Positions 7,702-17,759 of a stretch of DNA of 64,000 nucleotides are shown one piece after another; position 1 is the first letter of the stretch, and the number at the start of each line of letters is the position of its first letter. Source of the DNA: an uncultured Burkholderiales bacterium (GTDB lineage: Bacteria > Pseudomonadota > Gammaproteobacteria > Burkholderiales > Burkholderiaceae_C); assembly GCA_903832625.1 (NCBI GenBank), contig CAILCI010000065.1, positions 124,001 through 188,000 on the forward strand. Direction: 5' to 3'. The notes under the pieces are model-generated. The model saw only the letters and a program-made list of their open reading frames with translations. It did no database searches and was not told where the DNA came from. Both the position numbers and the translations under genes were made by a program.

Positions 7702-8520
7702 ATGAGAAATATCAGACCCATTTTGCTCATCTTGATTTCGCTAGCGATCGGTGTGATGACCGTATTCTTTGCCTTGCATTGGATCAACCAACGCACAGAA
7801 ATTACAACAAAGCATGTTGTGGTCGCAGCAAGAGATCTGCCATTTGGTACACAGCTTCAAGCCAATATGTTGGAGGTCATCGACTGGCCGGTCGCCAGTG
7901 CGCTCAAAGAGCCCATCGAAGATCCTGCCCAGGTGTTGTTGCGTGTCATCAATACCCCCATTGCTCGAGGCGAACCGGTGCTTATAACTAAGCTTGCTGC
8001 GGTAGGAGAAAAAGGCGGTTTATCTGCACTCTTGCCTGCTGGTTTGCGGGCGATCACCGTCAAGGTCAATGAAATCGGTGGCGTGGCTGGCTTTGCATTA
8101 CCAGGAAACTATGTAGATGTGATGGTGCATGCCTTCGATCCAAATGGTCACCCGGCTTCGAAAATTGTGCTGGAACGCATCCTGGTTTTAGCGCTTGCGC
8201 AAGATACATCCACCAGCGAAACCAAACCTCGGTTGGTCAATGCAGTCACCTTAGAAGTCACGCCTCAACAAGCCGAAACGATTGATTTCGCGCGCAGCAT
8301 TGGCTCTTTGTCCTTGGTGTTGCGCAGTCAAGTGGATGTAGGCCAAAGTCACACAACAGGTGCAGGTCTGAAGGATTTGTTTACAGGCGAAGCACAACAA
8401 CAACAGCCCAGCACGGTCATACATACAGACAGCACACCGACCTTACCAGCCATCAAGCCGCCCCCTACTTCCGCTGGCACTTACGAAATGATTCGTGGAA
8501 CAAAGAAAACATTGGAATAA
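7702..8520 (+). CDS. cpaB: Flp pilus assembly protein CpaB/RcpC
   Basis: 272 aa with one N-terminal membrane helix (ILLILISLAIGVMTVFFAL). A SAF domain follows (about 35-100, VVVAARDLPFGTQLQANML), then the CpaB/RcpC domain (GLRAITVKVNEIGGVAGFALPGNYVDVMV, split by normal loops) and a Pro/Thr/Gln-rich C-terminus. CpaB is periplasmic and works with the secretin CpaC. It begins 15 bases after tadV and ends 2 bases before cpaC, so it sits in the middle of the pilus operon. Confidence 0.92.
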   Translation: MRNIRPILLILISLAIGVMTVFFALHWINQRTEITTKHVVVAARDLPFGTQLQANMLEVIDWPVASALKEPIEDPAQVLLRVINTPIARGEPVLITKLAAVGEKGGLSALLPAGLRAITVKVNEIGGVAGFALPGNYVDVMVHAFDPNGHPASKIVLERILVLALAQDTSTSETKPRLVNAVTLEVTPQQAETIDFARSIGSLSLVLRSQVDVGQSHTTGAGLKDLFTGEAQQQQPSTVIHTDSTPTLPAIKPPPTSAGTYEMIRGTKKTLE

Positions 8521-8522
8521 CC

Positions 8523-9812
8523 ATGCATCAAACTTTTACACATCGCATGATGCAAGCCAGCGTCGTGCTCTTCATTACCACGGGTTCATATGCGCAAAAC
8601 TTGCCGCTAGCATCGCCGCTTATACAACTGAGCTCAGGAAAATCAACCCTCATCGCTTTGCCGCAAGACACTGTGCGCTTGTCTGTTGGCAACCCCGATG
8701 TTGCGGATGCCATGTTGATCAATCCGCGTTCGCTTTATATATTGGGCAAGCAAGCGGGCTCGACCAACGTCATGGTATGGACCAAATCGGGCTTAGGGCG
8801 CGTCATGGATTTGAATGTTGACGTTGATGTTGACAAGCTGCGCTTGCAACTGAAACAACTGTTCCCAAATGAACAGGAGTTTGAAATTGTGATGATGGGC
8901 AACACATTGGTGTTGCAAGGCATGGTGAGTGATGCCGTGAAAGTTCAACGCATTGTGAGCATGTGCGATTCATTTGTGGGGGTTAAAAAAGTCATCAACT
9001 TGATGCATTTACAAGCCTCCCAACAAGTCATGCTCGAAGTGAAGGTGGCAGAGGTTTCCAAAACATTGCTCGACGAGTTGGGTTTTGGCGTGAACGGATT
9101 GAGCAGCAATGGCGGCAGTTCATTTGGTGTCATTTCTTCACTGCTGGGCTCTGGACTTGGCACGGTGAACTACAAAAACTCAAACACCAAAATCAGCTTG
9201 AGCGCAGAAATAGACAAAGGTTTGGTCAAAATTTTGGCTGAACCTACCATCACAGCCATCAGCGGGCAAGAAGGTTCATTTCTGGCGGGTGGAAAAATAT
9301 TTATTCCCGTTCCGCAATCAAGCAGCGCAGGCGCAAGCACCATCGTTCTTGAGGAGCGCGAGTATGGCGTGGGTTTGAAATTCACACCAACCGTGCTTGA
9401 GGATGATTTGATCAACTTGCGGGTCACACCCGAAGTCTCGGAACTATCTCAAGCTGGCATTGCAGTAACAACGGCATCGGGGCAAGTCAGTGTCTTGCCC
9501 TCAATCACCACACGTCGCGCCTCCACCACGGTTCAATTGAGGGATGGTGAAAGTTTTGCGATTGGCGGCCTGATTAAAAGCAATGTCACCGAAGCGGTGA
9601 AAGTTTTTCCAGTCTTGGGAGAGATTCCTATTTTGGGATTGTTGTTTAGGAGCACAGCATTTCAGTCAGAAAAAACTGAACTCGTCTTTGTGGTCACCCC
9701 CCATTTGGCAAAACCCAGTCGAGCCACACTGCCTCTACCCACAGACAACTTCAAAGAACCCAGTCGCCACGACATCATGATCGATGGAAACCTGGAAGGA
9801 AACAACAATTGA
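8523..9812 (+). CDS. cpaC: Flp pilus secretin CpaC/RcpA
   Basis: 429-aa outer-membrane secretin through which the Flp pilus leaves the cell. It has a signal peptide (cleavage near SYAQ|N), the N-terminal pilus-assembly domain (LIQLSSGKSTLIALPQDTVR), a BON-like segment (about 100-165), and the secretin core. The core includes EVKVAEVSKTLLDELGF, the beta-barrel repeats and the C-terminal signature VFPVLGEIPILGLLFRS. Length is normal for CpaC. The stop overlaps a TTG in the next frame, but the following lipoprotein more likely starts at the ATG 11 bases on. Confidence 0.93.
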   Translation: MHQTFTHRMMQASVVLFITTGSYAQNLPLASPLIQLSSGKSTLIALPQDTVRLSVGNPDVADAMLINPRSLYILGKQAGSTNVMVWTKSGLGRVMDLNVDVDVDKLRLQLKQLFPNEQEFEIVMMGNTLVLQGMVSDAVKVQRIVSMCDSFVGVKKVINLMHLQASQQVMLEVKVAEVSKTLLDELGFGVNGLSSNGGSSFGVISSLLGSGLGTVNYKNSNTKISLSAEIDKGLVKILAEPTITAISGQEGSFLAGGKIFIPVPQSSSAGASTIVLEEREYGVGLKFTPTVLEDDLINLRVTPEVSELSQAGIAVTTASGQVSVLPSITTRRASTTVQLRDGESFAIGGLIKSNVTEAVKVFPVLGEIPILGLLFRSTAFQSEKTELVFVVTPHLAKPSRATLPLPTDNFKEPSRHDIMIDGNLEGNNN

Positions 9813-9823
9813 AAGTACTCACC

Positions 9824-10105
9824 ATGCGACCTTACTTCTCAGCCCTGATTTTCATTATTTTCCTAAGCGCTTGCGCGCAGTATCCATCAAGTGTAGATAC
9901 CCACTTTGGTGCTGCAACCCGCATGGCAGTTGAGAAGCAATCTGTCCATCACGAGAATTTTGATGAGCGCGAGCAAGCGTCAAGCGATGCCCAATCCGCG
10001 AAGTCAGCCATAGATCGTTACCAAAAATCTTTCGATCAAATGCCGCCGTCCACCAATGTCTTCAACATTGGTGTGGGCAGCACCACCAGCACAACGCCGC
10101 AGTGA
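9824..10105 (+). CDS. Small lipoprotein of the tad locus
   Basis: 93-aa predicted lipoprotein: a hydrophobic leader ends in a lipobox (IFLSAC), followed by a polar, probably unstructured chain ending in Ser/Thr. Its place between cpaC and tadZ matches the position of CpaD/RcpB, but the sequence is too short and featureless for a confident CpaD assignment. It may act as a secretin pilotin or partner; this is inference from lipidation and location. The ATG at 9824 is chosen over a TTG at 9809 that overlaps the cpaC stop. Confidence 0.65.
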   Translation: MRPYFSALIFIIFLSACAQYPSSVDTHFGAATRMAVEKQSVHHENFDEREQASSDAQSAKSAIDRYQKSFDQMPPSTNVFNIGVGSTTSTTPQ

Positions 10106-10131
10106 CCCAATCAACAAGAAAAGAGTTCCCC

Positions 10132-11304
10132 ATGGAAGCCAGTCTTATTTTGTGGACGAGCGCACAACTCGAAGCAATCCGTCAAAGTGTGAATGCTGAA
10201 AATTTTGATGTGGTTCACACCGATTTGCGCGATGCTTTTCACCCCTTGCAAGAATTGTTGGAGAAAGTGCATGGTGAGGTCTTGATCGTGGATTGTTCAG
10301 GCGTCCAAACACCGCAAGACCTGTTGGCTCTGGAGAGTTTTTCTAACGACCATCAAGATGTTGTCATCTTCATGCTCAACAGTGCTTATGAAGTCAGCAC
10401 ATTGAAAGCAGCCATGAAAGTTGGTGTGCGGGAAGTTTTTGCATCGCCGCCGAATGCCGGCGACTTTTCTGCGAGTCTCAAACGTTTGCTATTGCGTAAA
10501 AAAAATACACCTTCGACCGACGAAAAACACGCCAAAGTTGTTTCATTTTTATCATGCAAAGGTGGCAGCGGCGCTACTTTTTTAGCCACAAATTTTGCAT
10601 ATATTTTGGCGCAAGAACTGGGCAAAAATACGGCCTTCATCGATCTTGATTTGCAATGTGGAGATGCCGTCTACTATGTTTCACAAGGACCGGGGAAATC
10701 CAGCGTGATTGACATCACCGAACAAATAGATCGACTCGATGCCACCTTGCTGAGCTCCAGCATGCTGCATATCACCGACAAATTCGATCTACTCAGCGCA
10801 CCTGAAGAACCCGTCAGCAGCGACACCATCAATGTCAATCAAATTGAGCGCCTCATAGAAGTGGCCAAAAAATGCTATGACGTCTTGGTGCTTGATCTGG
10901 ACCGCATTGTGACTCCTTCCACGCTCAAGGCTTTGAACATGTCAGATCATGTTTTCATTGTGATGGAAAACTTGCTCCCATTTGTTCGAGATGCGAAACG
11001 TGTCATCGCCAAATTTCGCGCCATGGGATATGACGAACGAAAGCTCAAACTTGTCGTCAACCGTTATGAACGCAATGGGACGATTGACATAAAAGAGATT
11101 GAGAAAGCGGTGGGCATCAAAGTCAGCTACACCATCAGCAGCAGCTTCAGAGATGTGGCGCAGGCCATTAATACAGGCACACCTCTGTTGCATGTCAACA
11201 CAGAAAACTTCATCGTGGATGCCCTTCGCAGAATGGCGCAAGAATTTACGGGCACCAAATCTGTCAAACGCAGCGACTGGTTCAGTCGCTTGATGCATTC
11301 TTAA
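10132..11304 (+). CDS. tadZ: TadZ/CpaE pilus-localisation ATPase
   Basis: MinD/ParA-superfamily protein that positions the Tad machine. Residues 1-125 form the receiver-like atypical N-terminal domain. The ATPase domain follows, with KGGSGATF at 143-150: the first, 'signature' Lys is present but the P-loop Lys is replaced by Ala, the deviation known in several TadZ/CpaE proteins. DLDLQCGDAVYY and VLDLDRIVTP supply the other switch regions. The ATG at 10132 gives 390 aa; a GTG at 10102 would overlap the lipoprotein stop. Four bases separate it from tadA. Confidence 0.9.
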   Translation: MEASLILWTSAQLEAIRQSVNAENFDVVHTDLRDAFHPLQELLEKVHGEVLIVDCSGVQTPQDLLALESFSNDHQDVVIFMLNSAYEVSTLKAAMKVGVREVFASPPNAGDFSASLKRLLLRKKNTPSTDEKHAKVVSFLSCKGGSGATFLATNFAYILAQELGKNTAFIDLDLQCGDAVYYVSQGPGKSSVIDITEQIDRLDATLLSSSMLHITDKFDLLSAPEEPVSSDTINVNQIERLIEVAKKCYDVLVLDLDRIVTPSTLKALNMSDHVFIVMENLLPFVRDAKRVIAKFRAMGYDERKLKLVVNRYERNGTIDIKEIEKAVGIKVSYTISSSFRDVAQAINTGTPLLHVNTENFIVDALRRMAQEFTGTKSVKRSDWFSRLMHS

Positions 11305-11307
11305 TTC

Positions 11308-12603
11308 ATGTCAACACTTGCACCTAGCGCAACGCCTGTTGAGACGGCCAAAGAACGCATACACAAAAAAATTCTGTCGCTGGTGGATTTGCGCACCATG
11401 GAAAACATGGCGGCTGAACAACTCAAAATCAACTTGAAGTTGTTGACTGAAAAACTCCTAGATGCGGACGGAACGGCCATCAACGAAGCCGAGCGATCTT
11501 CGATTGTCACCAGCATTCAAAATGAAATGCTGGGCTTGGGGCCCATCGAACCCTTGTTATCGGACCCTACGGTGTCAGATATTTTGGTCAATGGCCCCAA
11601 CAATGTCTATGTCGAGCGCAAAGGCTTGATTGAAAAAACCAACATCCATTTCGACAGTGATGCTCACCTGCTTCGCATCATTGACAAAATTGTGTCTCGC
11701 ATTGGTCGGCGCGTAGATGAGCTCAGCCCAATGGTGGATGCGCGATTGCCGGACGGCTCAAGGGTCAATGCCATCATTGCGCCCTTGGCTTTGGATGGGC
11801 CGGTATTGTCTATCCGTCGGTTTTCGGTGGTTCCCTATGGCATGAAAGAGCTTGTTGCATTCAACACCCTCACACCCGAGATGGCCGATTTGATTGAAGG
11901 CTTGGTCAAAGCAAAAGTCAACTTGCTGGTCTCAGGCGGAACAGGCTCTGGGAAAACCACGTTGCTGAATGTGATTTCTGCCGCCATACCTCACAACGAA
12001 CGCATCATCACCATTGAAGATGCAGCAGAGTTACAACTGCAACAACCTCACGTTGTGAGGCTGGAGTCTAGGCCGCAAAACATCGAAGGCAAAGGCGAAG
12101 TCACGCAACGCGCTTTGCTGCGCAATAGTTTGCGCATGAGACCTGATCGCATTATTTTGGGTGAAGTTCGTGGCGCTGAAGTGCTAGATATGCTGCAAGC
12201 CATGAATTCAGGCCACGAAGGCTCCATGACCACGATTCACGCTAATACACCGCGCGACGCACTCACAAGGCTTGAACACATGATGAGCATGGCTGGCATG
12301 CAAGTCACGCCACGCACCATGAGACAACAAATCAGCGCAGCTTTGTCGGTGGTGATACAAATTTCTAGGCTCTCCGATGGCAAACGAAAAATCACAAGCT
12401 TGCAGGAAATCACTGGCGTTGAGGGCGACATTGAAAGCATGCAGGAGATTTTCAAATTTGATCAAACGGGAGTCAGCCCCGAAGGGGTTGTACAGGGTCG
12501 GTTTTTGGCAACAGGTATTCGACCGAAATTTGAGCAACGTTTGCGTACACGAGGTATCCGACTGCGTGAAGATTTATATGACCCCAATCGCAATAGGAAT
12601 TGA
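11308..12603 (+). CDS. tadA: Flp pilus assembly ATPase TadA/CpaF
   Basis: 431-aa hexameric secretion ATPase (VirB11/GspE superfamily) that drives Flp pilus polymerisation, and retraction in some species. Visible motifs include [15 protein letters not shown] in the N-terminal domain, Walker [11 protein letters not shown], the Asp box [11 protein letters not shown], Walker [16 protein letters not shown] and the His box [11 protein letters not shown]. Cytoplasmic, docking on TadB/TadC. Normal length and complete. Confidence 0.95.
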   Translation: MSTLAPSATPVETAKERIHKKILSLVDLRTMENMAAEQLKINLKLLTEKLLDADGTAINEAERSSIVTSIQNEMLGLGPIEPLLSDPTVSDILVNGPNNVYVERKGLIEKTNIHFDSDAHLLRIIDKIVSRIGRRVDELSPMVDARLPDGSRVNAIIAPLALDGPVLSIRRFSVVPYGMKELVAFNTLTPEMADLIEGLVKAKVNLLVSGGTGSGKTTLLNVISAAIPHNERIITIEDAAELQLQQPHVVRLESRPQNIEGKGEVTQRALLRNSLRMRPDRIILGEVRGAEVLDMLQAMNSGHEGSMTTIHANTPRDALTRLEHMMSMAGMQVTPRTMRQQISAALSVVIQISRLSDGKRKITSLQEITGVEGDIESMQEIFKFDQTGVSPEGVVQGRFLATGIRPKFEQRLRTRGIRLREDLYDPNRNRN

Positions 12604-12606
12604 AGC

Positions 12607-13578
12607 ATGAACTGGCAATTACCAACGATTGTTGTGATGGCTTTTACAACCACACTCGTTTTTTTATGGGGAGCTTATAAATTTTGGAATTCGATATGGG
12701 GATTCAACGCCGATTTGATTAAAAAACGACTGCAAATGTTGATTGGTGAGCTAGAGATTGACAATATTTCGGTGGTCAAAGCACGGTTATTGAGCCGCAA
12801 TAAACGCGTTGAATTATTTTTACAAAAAATACCAAACATAGAAAGACTAGATACTTTTTTGGTGCAAGCAGGTTTGAGCATGTATTTGGCAACGTTTTTA
12901 TGCCGCTGCATTGCATTGTTTGTTATGGGTTTGTTTGCATGGCGCACACTGGAGTACGCTTGGTATATCAAATTCATTCTTGCAATTTTTCCAGTTTGTA
13001 TATGGCTTTTATTGCTCAACCGGCATCGCCAACAACGTGTTCGCGACATTGAAGCGCAATTGCCTGACACCCTGGATTTAATGGCACGTGCCATGCAAGC
13101 TGGCCACGCATTTTCAAGTGCACTGCTCATTGTTGGCACGGAGGGATCGCCGCCTATTCAAGCCGAATTTCAAACCACTTTCAATGAAATAAATTTTGGC
13201 ATTCGCACCGACACGGCGCTTCATAACCTCACGCATCGCGTTGCCAGCGGTGATCTTCGGTTTTTTGTGATTGCGGTACTCATTCAACTGGAAACTGGTG
13301 GCAATTTGACGGGCATTCTTCGTTCTTTGGCGGGGCTGATCAGAGATCGCCAACGTATTGCAGGAACGGTTCGTGTTTTATCAGCGGAGGGCCGCTTGTC
13401 GGCTTGGATATTGTCCTTGTTGCCCTTCTTATTAACAGGATTGATGACGCTGTTGAACTACGACATGATTTCAAAATTATGGACAGAGCCCATGGGAATT
13501 CATATGCTGGAAGCAGCATTTGGACTCATGCTTGTGGGTATATTTTGGATGTGGCGTATGGTCAAATTTCAAATCTAA
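12607..13578 (+). CDS. tadB: Flp pilus platform protein TadB
   Basis: 323-aa type II secretion F-family inner-membrane protein. It has a membrane helix at the N-terminus, a pair near residues 95-140, a cytoplasmic four-helix T2SSF domain (LPDTLDLMARAMQAGHAFSSAL to LETGGNLTGILRSLAGLIRDR) and two C-terminal helices. It forms the assembly platform together with TadC. It starts 3 bases after tadA and ends 4 bases before tadC. Confidence 0.92.
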   Translation: MNWQLPTIVVMAFTTTLVFLWGAYKFWNSIWGFNADLIKKRLQMLIGELEIDNISVVKARLLSRNKRVELFLQKIPNIERLDTFLVQAGLSMYLATFLCRCIALFVMGLFAWRTLEYAWYIKFILAIFPVCIWLLLLNRHRQQRVRDIEAQLPDTLDLMARAMQAGHAFSSALLIVGTEGSPPIQAEFQTTFNEINFGIRTDTALHNLTHRVASGDLRFFVIAVLIQLETGGNLTGILRSLAGLIRDRQRIAGTVRVLSAEGRLSAWILSLLPFLLTGLMTLLNYDMISKLWTEPMGIHMLEAAFGLMLVGIFWMWRMVKFQI

Positions 13579-13582
13579 ACTC

Positions 13583-14533
13583 ATGACACATCTATTCATC
13601 TTTTTGTTTTTATCTGTGATGTTTATTCTGGCGGTCACAATTGCCTACGTCATATTCAATCAGTTGTTGCCGACCAGTTTACAAAAACGACTGCACAATT
13701 TGTTCCGAAGCACACCGACTGCGCCTGCAGTCACAGAAATCATGACGCCTTTGTCTAAAAATGTGAGACGCTGGATAGAACCGCTGGCTGGTGCCACCAT
13801 GAATGCAGAACAATGGTTGACTTCCCCTTTGAGAATTAAATTCAGCAATGCGGGCCTGAACAAACCCTCCGATGTCACCTACTACTTTGCCGCAAAAACA
13901 TTGCTCGCTTTTGCTTTGCCATTGCTATTTTTCATTGGCAATTTGACCTTCAATTGGACAAGTGGGTTTTTATATTTGCTAGTTGCCATGGGAAATTGTT
14001 CGGTATTTGGATATTTTTTACCCACCGGCGTTTTAGATCGTCTCGTGGCAATGCGTCAACGCGAGTTATTTTTGGCTTTTCCAGATGCTTTGGATCTGTT
14101 GCGCGTTTGCGTGGAAGCTGGCTTGGGGCTGGACGCCGCTGTAGAGCGCGTAGGTCGTGAAATGCAAATTGAAAGCCAGGCATTGGCTCAAGAGTTTTCC
14201 TTGCTTGGCCTAGAACTTCGCGCTGGTGCAGGCCGCACGGATGCCTTGCGCAACTTGGCATTGCGCATTGGTTTAAAAGACATCGACACTTTGGTCGCTA
14301 TGCTGATTCAAGCTGATCGATTTGGCACCAATATGGCAGATTCGTTGCTGATGCATTCGGAATCCTTGCGCAGCAAACGTCGACTGGCCGCCGAAGAAGC
14401 TGCAGCAAAGCTTCCCGTCAAAATCTTGATGCCTTTGATTTTTTGCGTATTCCCTGCCCTGCTTACAGTCTTGTTAGGGCCAGCGGTCATCAACATTGTG
14501 TTGGTATTGGCGCCGCGCTTAGTGCCTCAATAA
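13583..14533 (+). CDS. tadC: Flp pilus platform protein TadC
   Basis: 316-aa second T2SSF-family platform protein. The start ATG at 13583 directly follows tadB and precedes the first membrane helix (IFLFLSVMFILAVTIAYVIF). The T2SSF core reads FPDALDLLRVCVEAGLGLDAAV, then LIQADRFGTNMADSLL, and a terminal helix pair follows (LPVKILMPLIFCVFPALLTV). Last gene of the plus-strand pilus operon. tadD is absent from the window, and the tadE and tadG-like genes are on the opposite strand rather than downstream. Confidence 0.92.
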   Translation: MTHLFIFLFLSVMFILAVTIAYVIFNQLLPTSLQKRLHNLFRSTPTAPAVTEIMTPLSKNVRRWIEPLAGATMNAEQWLTSPLRIKFSNAGLNKPSDVTYYFAAKTLLAFALPLLFFIGNLTFNWTSGFLYLLVAMGNCSVFGYFLPTGVLDRLVAMRQRELFLAFPDALDLLRVCVEAGLGLDAAVERVGREMQIESQALAQEFSLLGLELRAGAGRTDALRNLALRIGLKDIDTLVAMLIQADRFGTNMADSLLMHSESLRSKRRLAAEEAAAKLPVKILMPLIFCVFPALLTVLLGPAVINIVLVLAPRLVPQ

Positions 14534-14582
14534 TTCACATATCCAACCTGCGCGAACTTCGCTCTGGCATGTTGACCCTGCA

Positions 14583-15836
14583 TCATTGGTAGAGGCCTGC
14601 ATGCATGGCCGATGAACCCGATGAGCCGTAAATATTGGACACACTGAAATTGACATTGCCGCTCATCGTAATTTTTTGAGCAACCACAGAACCTGTGGGA
14701 ATAGATGTGGCGCTATTACCGCTCATACTCACCGTGCTGTTGGGGAAATATAAATTACCCAATAAGCGTGAGCCTGAATTTCCAGAGATAGCAGCACCGT
14801 GTGTGTTCAATGGATCTTGCATAAACAACATGCCCGCATTCGCACCGGTCAAGGGAGCGCTGAGATCCAACATAGTATTGCCCGAAAGATCCAAGGCTGC
14901 GTAAGCGTTGGGTCCCGTTGTGCCTGAGCCCGTGTTGTAGAAGCTTACGCCCGTGCCACTGATAGGCGAGACATTGCCCGAGACATTAAACCCGCCGCCA
15001 TATAAGGTGTATAACCCAGGCGTCAGATTGACCACATGATTGCCAGAGATATTGATACCACCGCAATAAGTTCCTGGCGTGAGCGTGACCAAACCATTGC
15101 CACTGGCGCTGTAGTTGGTAAAGCTGCAACCACTGAAACTGGGGTAAGTGACATTCAAAAATGGATCCGCTGTTTTTGCAGCACCTGTTGTCACCGGTGA
15201 AGTGGTGACGTTGCCGCTTTTCGAAACGCCACCCACGGTGCTGATGGTGCTGGCGTTGAGCGTTACATTGCCGTTCAGCATGATCGAGGACGGACTGTTT
15301 GAATTGGAAAAAATGCCACAGCCATTTGCCGTCATCGTTACATTGCCAGAGGCGCTGACAACACCCGAGCCACTACTGGACAAACTCAGCAAACAAGGAT
15401 TACCACTGCTTGCAGGCCCTGCAATGGCATAGGCCGAACGCAAAGAACTGGCAATGCCAAAAAAAGAGGCTATAAATGTTGGAACGGTTTGACTCACTGT
15501 GACGCGCACATAGTTGCTGTCTTGGGAAAATGGTGCAGCCCCCGTCGGAGGAATCAAAACTGCAACGGAGGTCATGGAGACTTGGTCGGTAAATCCATTA
15601 GCCACCGCTGCGGTTTGCGCCATGGCCGTTGCGGCGTCAATGCCTTGGTTGTGCATGAGCGCGTCAGCTGCAGCAATGGCTGCAGAGTCAGCTGCAATTT
15701 GCATTCGATTGCGGGTCAACAGCATGTAGCCCACATCAATAGACAATGCCAAAAACCCCATCAGCATCGGCAACAGCAGTGCAATCAGCACAGCCAGCAT
15801 GCCCGTTTGCGAGCGTTGAGATGTGTGTGTGTTCAT
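14583..15836 (-). CDS. TadG-like pilus protein with SGN-repeat C-terminal region
   Basis: 417 aa. The N-terminus ([25 protein letters not shown], in two overlapping stretches) plus [22 protein letters not shown] is the TadG/TadE-like Tad domain. A membrane anchor is followed by a long periplasmic part, without the prepilin Glu at +5. From about residue 160 the chain is Ser/Gly/Asn/Thr-rich with ten [S/N]GN triplets at roughly regular spacing ([35 protein letters not shown]), suggesting stacked beta turns or a solenoid. Its start overlaps the stop of the ABC ATPase (ATGA), so it is the last gene of the exporter operon, and it faces tadC tail to tail. Confidence 0.75.
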   Translation of the reverse strand: MNTHTSQRSQTGMLAVLIALLLPMLMGFLALSIDVGYMLLTRNRMQIAADSAAIAAADALMHNQGIDAATAMAQTAAVANGFTDQVSMTSVAVLIPPTGAAPFSQDSNYVRVTVSQTVPTFIASFFGIASSLRSAYAIAGPASSGNPCLLSLSSSGSGVVSASGNVTMTANGCGIFSNSNSPSSIMLNGNVTLNASTISTVGGVSKSGNVTTSPVTTGAAKTADPFLNVTYPSFSGCSFTNYSASGNGLVTLTPGTYCGGINISGNHVVNLTPGLYTLYGGGFNVSGNVSPISGTGVSFYNTGSGTTGPNAYAALDLSGNTMLDLSAPLTGANAGMLFMQDPLNTHGAAISGNSGSRLLGNLYFPNSTVSMSGNSATSIPTGSVVAQKITMSGNVNFSVSNIYGSSGSSAMHAGLYQ

Positions 15837-16519
15837 CTGATCATTCCATCGATCACTTCCAGAGTGCGATCACATTTTTTAGCCAGCAATTCGTTGTGCG
15901 TGACAAACAAAACACTCATACCCTGCTTGGCGCTGATGTTTCTCAACAAGTCAAACACAATGCGGGCGCTTTGGGTATCCAGGTTTCCGGTGGGCTCGTC
16001 TGCCAAAATCAATGCAGGCTTCATAGCAAGCGCTCTTGCAATGGCCACCCGTTGCTGTTGTCCGCCCGACAATCGCGCGGCGGGTGAATTGAGCCAAGGT
16101 GTCAACCCCACGCTGTCGAGCAAATACTGAGCTTGCTGTTGGATGTCTTCACTCGGAAATCCACGGTCAGCCAACATGGGCATCATCACATTCTCAAGCG
16201 CTGTGAACGCATTGATCAAATGGTGGTACTGAAAAACAAAGCCTATCGTGTGGCCACGCAACCGGGTCAATGCGGCGTCTTCAAGCTGCACTGTTTCTTG
16301 GCCTACGATGCGCAGTGAGCCTTGTGTTGGTCTATCCAGCAAGCCCACAATATTGAGCAAAGTGCTTTTGCCGGAGCCTGAAGGTCCCACAATGGCACAG
16401 AACTCTCCGCGTTTTAAAGTCATGTGGATGCCGTGCAGTACTTCAGCTTCATTGGGCTCTCCCACATTGAAAGTTTTTTTGATACCGTCGAGCTCGAGGA
16501 TGAATGCTTCTTGCTGCAT
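15833..16519 (-). CDS. ABC exporter ATP-binding protein (MacB/LolD type)
   Basis: 228-aa ATPase with Walker [15 protein letters not shown]-loop [17 protein letters not shown], signature [16 protein letters not shown] and Walker [13 protein letters not shown], followed by [16 protein letters not shown]. The ADEPTGNLD form is typical of the MacB/LolD/FtsE group. It works with the FtsX-type permease four bases upstream and the HlyD-type adaptor. As the ATPase and permease are separate polypeptides, this is a split MacB-like or DevBCA-like system. Substrate unknown. Confidence 0.9.
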   Translation of the reverse strand: MQQEAFILELDGIKKTFNVGEPNEAEVLHGIHMTLKRGEFCAIVGPSGSGKSTLLNIVGLLDRPTQGSLRIVGQETVQLEDAALTRLRGHTIGFVFQYHHLINAFTALENVMMPMLADRGFPSEDIQQQAQYLLDSVGLTPWLNSPAARLSGGQQQRVAIARALAMKPALILADEPTGNLDTQSARIVFDLLRNISAKQGMSVLFVTHNELLAKKCDRTLEVIDGMIR

Positions 16520-16523
16520 GTCT

Positions 16524-17759
16524 TTAGCCTCTGATGGCCACCACTGGATCTAAGCGCGCCGCTCTGAGCGCTGGTGCGACCGCAGCCAACAGCCCCGTAA
16601 GAGTTGCCAAAACAATAGCCATGACAAACATGCGCGGCTCAAAGCTCAAGGTAAACATGACGCTGCCATCTGGATTTTTCTCAAAATGCTCCCAAGCCAT
16701 CAAGGCCATGCCGCCCATCAGCGCCCCCACCCACGCACCCGCAAAACCCAACACACCACCTTGCAACAAAAAGACGCGCAGTATTTGGCCACGCGTGACG
16801 CCCATGGCGCGCAAAATTCCAATATTGCTGGAGCGCTGCACCACCGAGACGACCAGCACACTGGCAATGCCAAATCCCACAGACAAAGCCACAAAAAAAC
16901 GAATTGCAGAATTGGCCGTTGTTTGAGCGCCTACGGCGATGAAAAATTGCTCATTGGTTTTGATCCAACTTTCAACATCTAAGTGGGTGAGCTGTGCAAT
17001 TTTGCGAGCCACAATTTCTGCTTCATACACATCTTTGACCGTTACATCGAGCACAGAAGCAGCACCGATCATTCCTAATATGCTTTGCGCTGTGCGAAGA
17101 GAGACATAAGCATTTCGCGTGTTAGCGCCTTTGTTCCCCAAATCAAAAATTCCTCGCACCGTGAGCGTGATGTTGGCTCCATTGGCCGCAGACAAGCGGA
17201 TTTTGTCGCCGATCGTCAAACCCATGTTGTCGGCCAATTCGGTGCCAATCACAATATCTTCATGCGTAACAAAGGCGTTGCCTTGCACTATTTTTTCAGG
17301 CAAGGGAATGATGTTGTAATAAATTTCCGGCACCATGCCGGTGATAGACACAGCTTGCGTTGCGTTGCCACGCGTGACCAAGGCTGCGCCAGTGGCCGCT
17401 GGTGAGACGCTCACAACCTCATCAAAATTCATCACATCGTGGGCGACACTTTGCCATTGGTCAATGCTTTTGATGCGCTGCAACGGAGCTTGCATGGTTG
17501 CGCCTTCCAACGTGTTTTTTTCGATATCTTGCAAGGCTCTGGCGACCTCTTTAGGTGGCAAGATTTGTATATGCGCTTGCCCCGTCAAGACTCGCTTGAC
17601 AAAGTTGCTCTGTAAACCAGATAGCAAAGCCGACATAAAAATAATCACAGCAACTCCAATCGAAATGCCGCCGATGATGAAAGATGTTTGTACCTTTCCT
17701 TCGCTCAAAAACCGCATGGCAACAATCCACTCAAATGGTTGACCTTTGAACAAACTCAT
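16524..17759 (-). CDS. FtsX/LolCE-type ABC exporter permease
   Basis: 411 aa with the four-helix MacB/FtsX layout: one N-terminal helix ([21 protein letters not shown]), a large periplasmic MacB_PCD domain (about 45-260), then three C-terminal helices with the FtsX signature [20 protein letters not shown] and the ending [17 protein letters not shown]. Starts inside the stop of the adaptor gene (ATGA). Part of a trans-envelope mechanotransmission-type exporter whose cargo cannot be told from sequence. Confidence 0.88.
   Translation of the reverse strand: MSLFKGQPFEWIVAMRFLSEGKVQTSFIIGGISIGVAVIIFMSALLSGLQSNFVKRVLTGQAHIQILPPKEVARALQDIEKNTLEGATMQAPLQRIKSIDQWQSVAHDVMNFDEVVSVSPAATGAALVTRGNATQAVSITGMVPEIYYNIIPLPEKIVQGNAFVTHEDIVIGTELADNMGLTIGDKIRLSAANGANITLTVRGIFDLGNKGANTRNAYVSLRTAQSILGMIGAASVLDVTVKDVYEAEIVARKIAQLTHLDVESWIKTNEQFFIAVGAQTTANSAIRFFVALSVGFGIASVLVVSVVQRSSNIGILRAMGVTRGQILRVFLLQGGVLGFAGAWVGALMGGMALMAWEHFEKNPDGSVMFTLSFEPRMFVMAIVLATLTGLLAAVAPALRAARLDPVVAIRG

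Noticed and set aside
9809-9823. TTG at 9809 as start of the tad-locus lipoprotein
   Set aside because: The ATG at 9824 gives a standard-length lipoprotein leader; the TTG would put five extra residues in front of it. The choice is not certain.
14583-15400. SGN region considered as a repeat array or CRISPR-like structure
   Set aside because: Similarity is at protein level only. Spacing varies and the DNA copies are degenerate, without direct repeats or spacers.
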